64,000 bases of DNA, taken from contig NZ_JAFBCV010000002.1 in the NCBI RefSeq assembly GCF_016907895.1, positions 248,001 to 312,000 of the forward strand. Direction: 5' to 3'. A program made the position numbers and the translations under genes. Below, in pieces: positions 26,461 through 35,271 of the stretch (position 1 is its first letter; every line of letters starts with the position of its first letter). The notes under the pieces were generated by a model. That model saw nothing but the letters and a program-made list of their open reading frames with translations. It had not been told where the DNA came from and searched no databases. This DNA is from Shouchella xiaoxiensis. GTDB taxonomy: Bacteria; Bacillota; Bacilli; Bacillales; Bacillaceae_D.

Positions 26461-29178
26461 ATGTCAACTAATTTAGATGTATTTAAAGCTCGGTCTTCTT
26501 TTGATTTACATGGAAAAACGTATCATTATTATGCACTGGATGCCCTTGAAAAGGCTGGAATTGGGGAAGTGAGCAAGCTTCCATATTCGGTGAAAGTGCT
26601 ACTAGAATCTGTTTTAAGACAATATGACGATTATGTAATTAAGAAAGAGCATGTGGAGAACCTAGCGAAGTGGGGAACGAAAGAACAAAAAGAGATTGAC
26701 GTTCCATTTAAACCTTCACGCGTTATCCTGCAAGATTTCACAGGTGTTCCAGCTGTAGTGGATTTGGCTGCTTTACGTAAAGCAATGGCTGATCTTGGCG
26801 GAAACCCTGACCAAATTAACCCTGAAATCCCGGTTGATCTCGTCATTGACCACTCGGTTCAGGTCGACAAGTTTGGTACAGAAGATTCATTGATGTACAA
26901 CATGAATCGTGAATTTGAACGTAACGGTGAGCGCTATGAGTTTTTAAGCTGGGCAAAGAAAGCGTTTGATAATTACAACGCTGTCCCGCCAGCAACGGGT
27001 ATTGTGCACCAAGTAAACTTGGAGTACATAGCGAATGTCGTTCACGCGATTGAGAAAGACGGCGAGCTTGTTGCTTTCCCGGATTCTCTTGTTGGGACAG
27101 ACTCTCATACGACCATGATCAATGGGATCGGTGTACTTGGCTGGGGCGTTGGTGGAATTGAAGCTGAAGCAGGAATGCTTGGACAGCCTTCTTATTTCCC
27201 AGTACCAGAAGTTATCGGCTTAAAGTTTAAAGGATCATTACCAAGTGGAACAACAGCTACAGACGTCGCGCTTAAAGTGACGCAAGTTCTTCGTCAAAAG
27301 AACGTTGTTGGAAAATTTGTTGAGTATTTTGGTCCTGGTCTTGCCGATATGCCGCTTGCTGACCGTGCAACGATTTCAAACATGGCGCCTGAATATGGTG
27401 CAACATGTGGTTTCTTCCCGGTAGATGAAGAAGCATTAAACTACTTACGTTTAACAGGTCGTTCAGAAGAGCAAATTGATCTTGTTCGTGCCTACAGCAA
27501 AGAAAACGGTCTATGGTACGTTCCTGGTGAAACACCAGATCCTGCCTACACAGACGTTGTGGAAGTAGATCTTTCTACGATTCATGCCAATCTTTCTGGT
27601 CCAAAGCGTCCTCAAGATTTAATCGAGCTTCCGAAGATGCAGAAATCGTTCCAAGAAGCGGTTGTTGCGCCTGCGGGTAACCACGGTCTAGGTCTTGATC
27701 AAGCGGAATTTAATAAAACGGTTAATGTCGCCTACAAAGACGGTCGCACAACAACAATGAAAACAGGTGCTGTTGCGATAGCCGCGATTACGAGCTGTAC
27801 AAATACTTCAAACCCATACGTGCTGGTTGCAGCTGGTTTAGTTGCGAAAAAAGCAAGTGAACTTGGTTTGAAAGTACCTGAATATGTAAAAACATCACTT
27901 GCACCAGGTTCAAAAGTTGTTACGGGTTATTTAAATGATTCAGGCTTAATGCCTTATTTAGAAAACCTCGGCTTTAACCTTGTTGGGTACGGTTGTACAA
28001 CATGTATCGGTAACTCTGGTCCACTTGAAGATGAGATTGAAGAAGCGATTGCCCAAAACGACTTGACGGTAACGTCGGTTCTCTCTGGTAACCGTAACTT
28101 CGAAGGTCGTATTCATCCACTTGTGAAAGCAAATTACTTGGCTTCTCCGCCACTTGTTGTTGCTTATGCACTGGCGGGCTCTGTAGATCTTGACTTATTA
28201 AACGATCCAATCTCCGTTGATAAAAACGGCAAAGACGTTTACTTTAAAGACATCTGGCCTTCTACGGAAGAAGTTCGTGCGATCGTTGACAAAACAGTCA
28301 CACCTGAACTATTCCGTCGCGAGTATGCAGATGTATTTACAAGCAACGAGCGTTGGAACGAAATTAATACAACTGACGATGCTCTTTACAAGTGGGATGA
28401 TGAGTCTACGTACATTGCTAACCCACCGTTCTTTGAAGAGATGGCAAAAGATCCAGAAGCGGTGAAACCGTTAAACAATCTGCGAGTTGTTGGTAAGTTT
28501 GGCGATTCCGTGACAACGGATCACATTTCGCCAGCAGGAGCGATTGGGAAAACAACGCCTGCCGGTAAATTCTTGATTGAAAAAGGCGTAAAACCAGCTG
28601 ACTTTAACTCATATGGTTCTCGTCGTGGAAATCATGATGTCATGATGCGTGGAACGTTTGCCAACATTCGTATCCGCAACCAAATCGCGCCAGGTACAGA
28701 GGGTGGTTTCACAACGTACTGGCCGACAGGTGAAGTGATGTCAATTTATGATGCGGCAATGAAGTACAAAGAAACAAACACTGGTTTAGTGGTTATTGCT
28801 GGTCAAGATTACGGCATGGGATCTTCTCGTGACTGGGCGGCAAAAGGAACAAACCTTCTAGGAATTAAGACGGTTATCGCTGAAAGCTATGAGCGTATCC
28901 ACCGTTCGAACCTTGTGCTTATGGGTGTTCTTCCGCTTCAATTTAAAGCGGGTGAAGGCGCTGAATCACTTGGATTAACTGGAAAAGAAACCATTTCAGT
29001 CGCAATTGACGATACGGTTAAGCCGCGTGACCATGTGAACGTAACAGCTGTTGCTGAAGATGGTACAATAACGGAGTTCGAAGCGCTTGTACGCTTTGAT
29101 AGTGATGTTGATGTGGATTACTACCGTCACGGTGGTATCTTACAAATGGTTTTACGTGACAAATTAGCGACAGTTTAA
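26461..29178 (+). CDS. citB: Aconitate hydratase
   Basis: 905-aa aconitase of the TCA cycle, interconverting citrate and isocitrate with a [4Fe-4S] cluster. Cluster cysteines appear in SCTNTSNP (near residue 441) and [11 protein letters not shown] (near 507). The swivelling C-terminal domain carries the active-site [10 protein letters not shown] motif. Full family length. In Bacillus it also binds iron-responsive RNAs. AAGGAGG precedes ATG 26461; a cre-like site lies upstream. Confidence 0.97.
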   Translation: MSTNLDVFKARSSFDLHGKTYHYYALDALEKAGIGEVSKLPYSVKVLLESVLRQYDDYVIKKEHVENLAKWGTKEQKEIDVPFKPSRVILQDFTGVPAVVDLAALRKAMADLGGNPDQINPEIPVDLVIDHSVQVDKFGTEDSLMYNMNREFERNGERYEFLSWAKKAFDNYNAVPPATGIVHQVNLEYIANVVHAIEKDGELVAFPDSLVGTDSHTTMINGIGVLGWGVGGIEAEAGMLGQPSYFPVPEVIGLKFKGSLPSGTTATDVALKVTQVLRQKNVVGKFVEYFGPGLADMPLADRATISNMAPEYGATCGFFPVDEEALNYLRLTGRSEEQIDLVRAYSKENGLWYVPGETPDPAYTDVVEVDLSTIHANLSGPKRPQDLIELPKMQKSFQEAVVAPAGNHGLGLDQAEFNKTVNVAYKDGRTTTMKTGAVAIAAITSCTNTSNPYVLVAAGLVAKKASELGLKVPEYVKTSLAPGSKVVTGYLNDSGLMPYLENLGFNLVGYGCTTCIGNSGPLEDEIEEAIAQNDLTVTSVLSGNRNFEGRIHPLVKANYLASPPLVVAYALAGSVDLDLLNDPISVDKNGKDVYFKDIWPSTEEVRAIVDKTVTPELFRREYADVFTSNERWNEINTTDDALYKWDDESTYIANPPFFEEMAKDPEAVKPLNNLRVVGKFGDSVTTDHISPAGAIGKTTPAGKFLIEKGVKPADFNSYGSRRGNHDVMMRGTFANIRIRNQIAPGTEGGFTTYWPTGEVMSIYDAAMKYKETNTGLVVIAGQDYGMGSSRDWAAKGTNLLGIKTVIAESYERIHRSNLVLMGVLPLQFKAGEGAESLGLTGKETISVAIDDTVKPRDHVNVTAVAEDGTITEFEALVRFDSDVDVDYYRHGGILQMVLRDKLATV

Positions 29179-29187
29179 TGTAAATTT

Positions 29188-29228
29188 AAAAAAGCCTTGC
29201 TTGAATCTCTTTTCAAGCAGGCTTTTTT
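29188..29228 (+). terminator. Terminator after citB
   Basis: AAAGCCTTGCTTGA pairs with TCAAGCAGGCTTT, with one bulged base, followed by T residues. Confidence 0.85.
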
Positions 29229-29345
29229 GCATCAAACTAGTTTAGAGGTCTAAATTGTTTTGCTTGATCTTTGAAAGGGTAATTGTGTAAGGTAGTTATA
29301 GCATAGAAACTAGAAAAAGAAATGGGACGATGGAGGAAACCAACT

Positions 29346-32300
29346 GTGACTAATTTTTCAATCCGCAGGCCCGTGTTTACCATTGTGGGAATGATATTTT
29401 TCATCATAATGGGTATTGTTTCGTTAACACGGTTGCCATTGCAGCTCTTGCCGGAAATTAACCCTCCGGTTGCCGTAGTTGCAACAAGCTTTCCAAATGT
29501 AAATCCGCAAGAAGTGCAGGATCAAGTGACGATCCCTGTAGAGAATCGTTTAGCAACGATTTCTGGTTTGCAAACGATGACATCAAATACGTCAGAAGGG
29601 TCCTCGCTCGTTGTACTAGAGTTTGATTGGAGTAGCTCAATTGAAGATGTTGAATTAGACATTATTAATGCACTTCGACAGTTGGATTTGCCTGACGGGG
29701 CAGGGGAGCCGAGCTTTTTAAAGTTTGACCCATCGATGTTCCCAATGATGCAGCTTGCTGTAACATCCAGTGAGGAAATAGCCGATTTTCAAGACGATGT
29801 GTTTGACTTAGAACAAGAAATCTTACAAGTTCCCGGCGTTGCGAGCGTAACGGAATCCGGCAGCTTAACAGAAATTATTTCAATTGAGCTTGACCAAGAT
29901 GCGCTTGTTGAACAAGGCGTCGCGCAAGAAACCGTCGTGTCTGCGCTGCAGGCAAATAACATTTCCCTACCAGGTGGGGTCGTGGAACAAAATGATTTAA
30001 GCTTAACCACACGCGTGATCTATCAGTTGAACAGCTTAGCTGATATTGAAGAGCTGGTCGTTTCTGTCGATCCTGAAACAGGTTCAGAAGTAACGATTAG
30101 TGATGTTGCAACTGTTGAAATAACGAATGAAGAGCAACAAAGCTTAACACGGGCAAACCAAGAGCCGGCGATTAGCTTATCAGTTATGCAGGAATCAAGT
30201 GCAAACACGACACAAACATCAAATGCCGTAAATGATCGCTTGGCTGAACTTGCTGACGATACGGATTATGAAGACCTAGATGTTGTTGTGTTATACGATG
30301 AAGGCGACTATATTAACTCCGCCATTCAAAGCGTAGCGACTGCTTTGTTAATTGGTGGAGCGTTAGCTATGGTTGTTTTATTCTTCTTCTTACGTAATTT
30401 GAAGACACCATTAATTATTGGTTTAGCGATACCATTTTCTGTTATCGTCACATTTGCCTTTATGTTCTTCTTGGATATTGGCTTAAACATTATGACGCTC
30501 GGAGGACTAGCGCTCGGAATTGGTCTTGTTGTTGATAACGCAATTGTTGTTATTGAAAACATATACCGCCACCTTTCTAAAGGGAAAAATTCCAAACAAG
30601 CTGCTGCTGATGGAACAAAAGAAGTGCTTGGGGCGATTGTTGCGTCAACGTTAACGACGGTTTCCGTATTCTTACCGATTGTCTTTATTGGTGGGATTGT
30701 TGGAAACTTGTTTAGAGAACTTGCATTAACGGTTTCATTCAGTTTACTATCTTCACTTCTTGTTGCGATTACGGTAGTTCCGATGATTGCTAGTCGCGTT
30801 TTAAAAGCGCCGCTTGAAAATACCGAAACAAATCGTCGCGAAACCAAAACGATGAAACGACTAGAAGCGATGACGAATTGGTCCCTCGGCCACCGGAAAA
30901 CGGTTATCTTTATTACCATTGCTTTACTTGTGCTAGGTGGACTTGGCTTAAGAACAGTCGGCACAGAACTTATTCCAGAAAGCGATCAAGGTTCCTTTAC
31001 CGTTGATATAGAGATGGAAACGGGAACGAGCTTAACGCGGACAACAGAAGCGGTTGCCCAAGTGGAAGAAGTGCTGGAAGACTATCAAGAAATTAGTGAT
31101 TACGTCAGCATCATTGGTTCGAGTAATGATCCAAGTCAGTCGGGAGAATCCCACATGGCACAAATTACAGTAGCAATGATGCCTCAAAATGAGCGGTCAG
31201 TTACGACTGCAGAGTTTGTCGAATCAATTGAACGTGATCTTGAGCGCGCGGATGAAGCCGCGGAAATACGCTCTTATACACAGGCGGCAGCCTTTGGTGG
31301 CGAAGCAAATACAACACCGTTCACACTAACTCACTCAGATCGCGGTACGCTTTACGACACGGCCTATGAAATTGAAGAAGAACTTAATGATTCTTCAATT
31401 GTCCGTGAAGTACAGCTTAGTATTGAAGATACGATTCCAGAGATTGTCGTTGATGTCGACCCAGAAGAAGCAAGGGCAGCTGGCTTAACACCTGCTGAAA
31501 TTGCCAATCAGGTTAGTCAAGCTACTCGCGGGGAAACAGCAATGACGGTCGAGATTACAAGTGAAGACGAAGCGAACAAGACGTATGAAGTCAATGTTGG
31601 TCTTGGCGCAGAATTTACAGAAACAGTCGAAGCTCTTGAGAACTTATCGATTTCCTCTCAAGACGGTTCAGTCGTAAGCTTAGCAGACGTCGCCACGATT
31701 GAAGAGGGCGAATCACCAGCAACCATTCAACGCGCCGATCAAGAAGAGGCGGTTGAAGTAACGGTTGGCTACACAACGAACGCGACTCAAAGTGATGTAT
31801 CACAGCTGATTCAAGATGTAGTTGATGATGTTGAGCTACCAGATGGGATGACATTTGGTTTTGGTGGAGAACAAGAAATTCTTGACGACTCCATCGGAAG
31901 CATGATTATGGCGCTTGTATTAGCGATTGTCTTTATTTACTTGATTATGGCAGCTCAGTTTGAATCCTTTAAGCTACCATTTATCATGTTAATGACCGTA
32001 CCACTTGTGTTAATTGGGGTAACCATTGCCCTAACGGTAACGCAAACAGCGATTGGGGTTACAACGTTCATTGGGATCATTATTCTCGTTGGTGTTGTTG
32101 TGAACAACGGAATTGTGATGCTCGACTTTGTGAACCAGCAGAAGCGCAAAGGAATGTCTACGTACAACGCGCTTGTTGAATCGGTTCAGTTACGAACGCG
32201 TCCAATTGTGATGACGTCGGTAACGGCGATTCTTGGTATGGTGCCAATTGCGCTCGGTTTTGGTGAAGGTGCTGAACTTCAGCAACCGATGGCGATTGCA

Positions 32301-32648
32301 GTTATTGGTGGTTTGATTAGTAGTACAGCACTGACGCTCATTTTCATTCCAGTACTATACAGCTTGTTTGATAAAGAAACACGCTCAAAGAAAAACCCGA
32401 AGTTTGTAACGATTGACGGAGAATATTATGAAGTCGATGAGCAGAACCGGGCGACAAAAACACTTCCACAAAGCAAACAAGATCAATCTGATGAAGAAGC
32501 AACGACAACAGATGAAGATCAAACGCAGCCGGAAGACGAAGCTAAAACGGAGCAGAACGAAGAGAAGCGCGATTTAAGTCGCGACGAAATCGTTAATCTG
32601 CTTGAAACGATTGTCTCAAAGTCAAAAAAAGACGATGAGAAGAAATAA
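29346..32648 (+). CDS. swrC: RND-family efflux transporter (SwrC/AcrB type)
   Basis: 1100-aa RND pump with two large extracytoplasmic loops (about 35-330 and 545-830) and 12 TM helices. The TM4 Asp pair region GIGLVVDNAIVVIENI for proton coupling is present. The C-terminus carries a long acidic, Gln/Glu/Thr-rich cytoplasmic tail (about 1030-1100) not usual in SwrC. In B. subtilis SwrC helps surfactin tolerance and swarming. GTG 29346 has GGAGGA 7 nt upstream; the frame from 29322 includes that site and is too long. Confidence 0.85.
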   Translation: MTNFSIRRPVFTIVGMIFFIIMGIVSLTRLPLQLLPEINPPVAVVATSFPNVNPQEVQDQVTIPVENRLATISGLQTMTSNTSEGSSLVVLEFDWSSSIEDVELDIINALRQLDLPDGAGEPSFLKFDPSMFPMMQLAVTSSEEIADFQDDVFDLEQEILQVPGVASVTESGSLTEIISIELDQDALVEQGVAQETVVSALQANNISLPGGVVEQNDLSLTTRVIYQLNSLADIEELVVSVDPETGSEVTISDVATVEITNEEQQSLTRANQEPAISLSVMQESSANTTQTSNAVNDRLAELADDTDYEDLDVVVLYDEGDYINSAIQSVATALLIGGALAMVVLFFFLRNLKTPLIIGLAIPFSVIVTFAFMFFLDIGLNIMTLGGLALGIGLVVDNAIVVIENIYRHLSKGKNSKQAAADGTKEVLGAIVASTLTTVSVFLPIVFIGGIVGNLFRELALTVSFSLLSSLLVAITVVPMIASRVLKAPLENTETNRRETKTMKRLEAMTNWSLGHRKTVIFITIALLVLGGLGLRTVGTELIPESDQGSFTVDIEMETGTSLTRTTEAVAQVEEVLEDYQEISDYVSIIGSSNDPSQSGESHMAQITVAMMPQNERSVTTAEFVESIERDLERADEAAEIRSYTQAAAFGGEANTTPFTLTHSDRGTLYDTAYEIEEELNDSSIVREVQLSIEDTIPEIVVDVDPEEARAAGLTPAEIANQVSQATRGETAMTVEITSEDEANKTYEVNVGLGAEFTETVEALENLSISSQDGSVVSLADVATIEEGESPATIQRADQEEAVEVTVGYTTNATQSDVSQLIQDVVDDVELPDGMTFGFGGEQEILDDSIGSMIMALVLAIVFIYLIMAAQFESFKLPFIMLMTVPLVLIGVTIALTVTQTAIGVTTFIGIIILVGVVVNNGIVMLDFVNQQKRKGMSTYNALVESVQLRTRPIVMTSVTAILGMVPIALGFGEGAELQQPMAIAVIGGLISSTALTLIFIPVLYSLFDKETRSKKNPKFVTIDGEYYEVDEQNRATKTLPQSKQDQSDEEATTTDEDQTQPEDEAKTEQNEEKRDLSRDEIVNLLETIVSKSKKDDEKK

Positions 32649-32657
32649 ATGATGAAC

Positions 32658-32699
32658 AAAAAGCGCGGAAGGATTTATTTTATCCATCCGCGCTTTTTT
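32658..32699 (+). terminator. Terminator after the RND gene
   Basis: AAAAAGCGCGGA pairs with TCCGCGCTTTTT around an 18-nt, A/T-rich loop. Confidence 0.85.
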
Positions 32700-32740
32700 G
32701 TGTTCTCTTTAAGATAATTGTATGTATTGATTGGAAAGAA

Positions 32741-32849
32741 AGGTGGTGACGCCTGCGGAAAAAGGAGCGAGTTGAGACAAGCAGAACGAAGACTGCGAAG
32801 GCTCAACCGTTCCTCCGCGGCAAGCTTCCACCTGTAGTGGAAATCAACC
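32741..32849 (+). repeat. 109-bp structured intergenic repeat, copy 2
   Basis: Same length as copy 1 (24747-24855) with about 8 differences. Two differences compensate in the outer stem: AGGTGG/CCACCT here against AGGCGG/CCGCCT there. The inner stem is GTTGAG/CTCAAC, fully paired here. Confidence 0.8.
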
Positions 32850-32932
32850 TCTCAATACGACTAATAAAAATTAATCACGTTCACATTTCCCCTGATTCCA
32901 ACATCATAGCTAAATGCATAAAAACAAAGCAA

Positions 32933-33067
32933 CTACAGCGCTGCTTTGTCTCTTTTTTCTATTGGTTCTTGCTGACATATCCATTCAATTAATCGTTTTT
33001 CATCGTCTGTAACCGGACGTTTTAATTTCATTTCAAATTCTTGTTTCAACTTTAGTTCCTTTTTCAT
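32933..33067 (-). CDS. Small charged hypothetical protein
   Basis: 44 aa, highly charged and probably helical: MKKELKLKQEFEMKLKRPVT followed by a WICQQEP stretch. GGAGTG lies upstream on the minus strand. No family identified. Confidence 0.5.
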   Translation of the reverse strand: MKKELKLKQEFEMKLKRPVTDDEKRLIEWICQQEPIEKRDKAAL

Positions 33068-33193
33068 CCCTGTTCACTCCTTTTTATGACTCTATGTGCA
33101 AAATTTGATGAATATTCGTCTTTATTTTTAAAAAAGAAGGTTTAAGAAGTTTGAATTGGTGAAATACTATTGATAAAAAGAGAGGTGATGGAG

Positions 33194-33322
33194 ATGAGAC
33201 GTGTTGGCAGACTTCCTTTTAATGAATTATTAAAACAAAATAAAGAGCGCTTAACGCAAGATCGCGCTGAAATCGATCGTTTAGAAGAGCGCTTCGAGCA
33301 AAAACATGCGCTTCCAAAATAA
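33194..33322 (+). CDS. FbpB-family small basic protein
   Basis: 42 aa: MRRVGRLPFNELLKQNKE then a charged helix (EIDRLEERFEQKH). This fits the FbpB family of small basic proteins, which in B. subtilis act with the iron-sparing RNA FsrA. AGAGAGGTG is 6 nt before ATG 33194; ATG 33188 is too close. No Fur box was identified upstream. Confidence 0.65.
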   Translation: MRRVGRLPFNELLKQNKERLTQDRAEIDRLEERFEQKHALPK

Positions 33323-33377
33323 AGTACGAAATCTTCCGTGTTGATCGGGCATCCTATTTCCTATGGAGGGGATAGTT

Positions 33378-33515
33378 ATGAGCCAAAAAAATCGATTTGC
33401 CCAATTTACACCAGATCATTTAGGGACGCAGCCGCGTAAATCAAACCGCAACAACGGCAAGAAGATCGCGCAAAAGTCGAATGAGCAGCCAGATTATATA
33501 CCTCCTAAAGGATAA
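33378..33515 (+). CDS. sspN: Small acid-soluble spore protein N
   Basis: 45 aa. FTPDHLGTQPRKSNRNNGKK matches the SspN core (APNHIGTQ followed by GGNKGK). GGAGGGGA precedes ATG 33378. In B. subtilis sspN follows citB and precedes tlp; tlp was not found next to it here. Minor spore-core protein. Confidence 0.8.
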   Translation: MSQKNRFAQFTPDHLGTQPRKSNRNNGKKIAQKSNEQPDYIPPKG

Positions 33516-33521
33516 CGAGGA

Positions 33522-33550
33522 AGCCGTCAAACACTTGACGGCTTTTATTT
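33522..33550 (+). terminator. Terminator after sspN
   Basis: AGCCGTCAA and TTGACGGCT form a perfect 9-bp stem with loop ACAC, then TTTATTTT. Confidence 0.85.
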
Positions 33551-33640
33551 TACGTTTTTTTGTCGATTTGTTCTAAGAAGCGACAGAAAAGGCGTTCGCC
33601 TGCTATGATAGAAGGGTATATGTACAGGAGGATCGATAGA

Positions 33641-35260
33641 ATGATTGAACCGTTTATAAATGGGGCTTTATATAGCGTGTTAGCCTTGCTCGCAGGGCTT
33701 ATTGTAATGGAGCTTGTTCCGATAAGCCGAGGGCTAAAGCAAAAAGTGCCCGCAAAAATTGTGCTTGGCGTAATTATACTTGTACCCGTCGTGTATTCTG
33801 GGTACGTACTGCAGTTAGGTGTGACCTATGCGAACTTTTTTTCGATCTCTTTTTTCGAGGGCGTGCTGACAGCCTTAAATGACCATGTGTTAGGTAAGAG
33901 TTTTCTTATCATTGGAAGCATCACCATTGTCATGGTGCTCCTGCAATTGTTTTTAAAGTCTAAGTTCCCGTTGTTTACTGCTCTCATACAGCTAGTATTA
34001 TTACTCGGACATATCGTTGCCGTAAGTTTATCGAGTCATAGTGCATCCTTAACAGACATGCAAGGAGTCCTTTCAAATGCGATTCACGTTACGGCGATGG
34101 CATTTTGGACGGGGCCGCTTTTTGTTGTTAGTGTCTACGGGAAGCAGCTCGTTAATGAAAAAACGTTTCATCAATGGTTTTCTGCCGTTGCCGTATTCTG
34201 TTTGCTCCTGCTTGGAACAAGCGGAATTGTCATGATGGGCGAAATTGCGCCTGAATACGTACATAGCTGGATGCTGACGTATGGGCAGCTGTTGCTTATC
34301 AAGAATATATTAATTGCGCCTCTGCTTGTCTTTGGTTTTCGTCATTTAATTCACCTTAGTGGAAAAGGCAAGGCGCTAACCGTTGCGGAGCGCCAGCGCT
34401 CATTTCGAACCGAGTCGATTTTTGTGTTGCTTGTCTTCATCGTTACGGCGTGGCTAACGGAAACAGAGCCGCCGCATAATGTGCTGCGAACGCTTCAGTT
34501 TGAACCGATGAATCCGATTGTGCCGTTTTTCTTATCAGAGCCCTTAATTGAGAACCAACTGATCACATTTGCCCCGTCGATTGGCGCGATCCTGTTGCTT
34601 GTTGCGTCGGGACTGCTTTTACTGTTTGCTGTTTTTGCTGCCTGGTGGTTTAGACGAACATGGGTGACGGCCGCTGCTAGTGCTAGTTTTGTTGTCGTGT
34701 TTTATTTGGCTTTAATGAGCGGAAGTGCTCCAGGAGAAATCCCTGTCAATTTAACGGTACATGATTCGGTAGAAGAGGCGATTCAGGTACGCTATGAAGA
34801 GGATGAGCTCGAGCTGTTGGCAACAGTTGAACTCGACGAAGACTCGATTGGTGTGATTTATGCCGTTAATGAACGCCATCTTGTTGCTGAACGATTATTA
34901 GTGGAAGCGGATGGCTACCGTAAGTATTTAGATGCGGAAGTCGAAATGGAAAATGCCTTTTTAACAGGAGGCGAGCAGTTTATGGATACGTTTATGTTCT
35001 TGGAAAATGACTGGGTCGATCAAGAGAAGATTAGCACCTATGTTTCGGTTGGGGTTGTTCCGGAATCAATTGAACGAGTTGAACTCGTATTTTCAGAAGA
35101 AACGATTGACGTACCTGTCACAAATGGTGTGTTTCTTAACGTCCTTAGCGTCAATCAAACGTTTGCGGAAGAGCACCAATACAGGCTGTATGATCAAAAC
35201 GAAAATCTTGTACAGGAAATCGACAAGCGTCAATTTGTCCATGAGGGACATGCGCATTAG
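33641..35260 (+). CDS. CopD-like polytopic membrane protein
   Basis: 539 aa. Helices 1-8 include a copper-resistance CopD-like domain with HVTAMAFWTGPLFV, a YGQLLLIKN helix and AWLTETEPPH, like the C-terminal part of YcnJ. Two further helices (about 305-355) are followed by an acidic extracytoplasmic domain (about 370-539) of unknown fold. ATG 33641 follows AGGAGGATCG. The stop lies 11 bp before the tandem AAA+ ATPase gene, so the two form an operon. Copper handling is suggested by the domain only. Confidence 0.7.
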   Translation: MIEPFINGALYSVLALLAGLIVMELVPISRGLKQKVPAKIVLGVIILVPVVYSGYVLQLGVTYANFFSISFFEGVLTALNDHVLGKSFLIIGSITIVMVLLQLFLKSKFPLFTALIQLVLLLGHIVAVSLSSHSASLTDMQGVLSNAIHVTAMAFWTGPLFVVSVYGKQLVNEKTFHQWFSAVAVFCLLLLGTSGIVMMGEIAPEYVHSWMLTYGQLLLIKNILIAPLLVFGFRHLIHLSGKGKALTVAERQRSFRTESIFVLLVFIVTAWLTETEPPHNVLRTLQFEPMNPIVPFFLSEPLIENQLITFAPSIGAILLLVASGLLLLFAVFAAWWFRRTWVTAAASASFVVVFYLALMSGSAPGEIPVNLTVHDSVEEAIQVRYEEDELELLATVELDEDSIGVIYAVNERHLVAERLLVEADGYRKYLDAEVEMENAFLTGGEQFMDTFMFLENDWVDQEKISTYVSVGVVPESIERVELVFSEETIDVPVTNGVFLNVLSVNQTFAEEHQYRLYDQNENLVQEIDKRQFVHEGHAH

Positions 35261-35271
35261 GAGGTGAAGTG

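Noticed and set aside
30326-30964. 212-codon minus-strand frame inside the RND gene
   Set aside because: It lies antisense to the membrane-helix coding part of a clear RND protein, has no ribosome site and looks like a codon-bias shadow.
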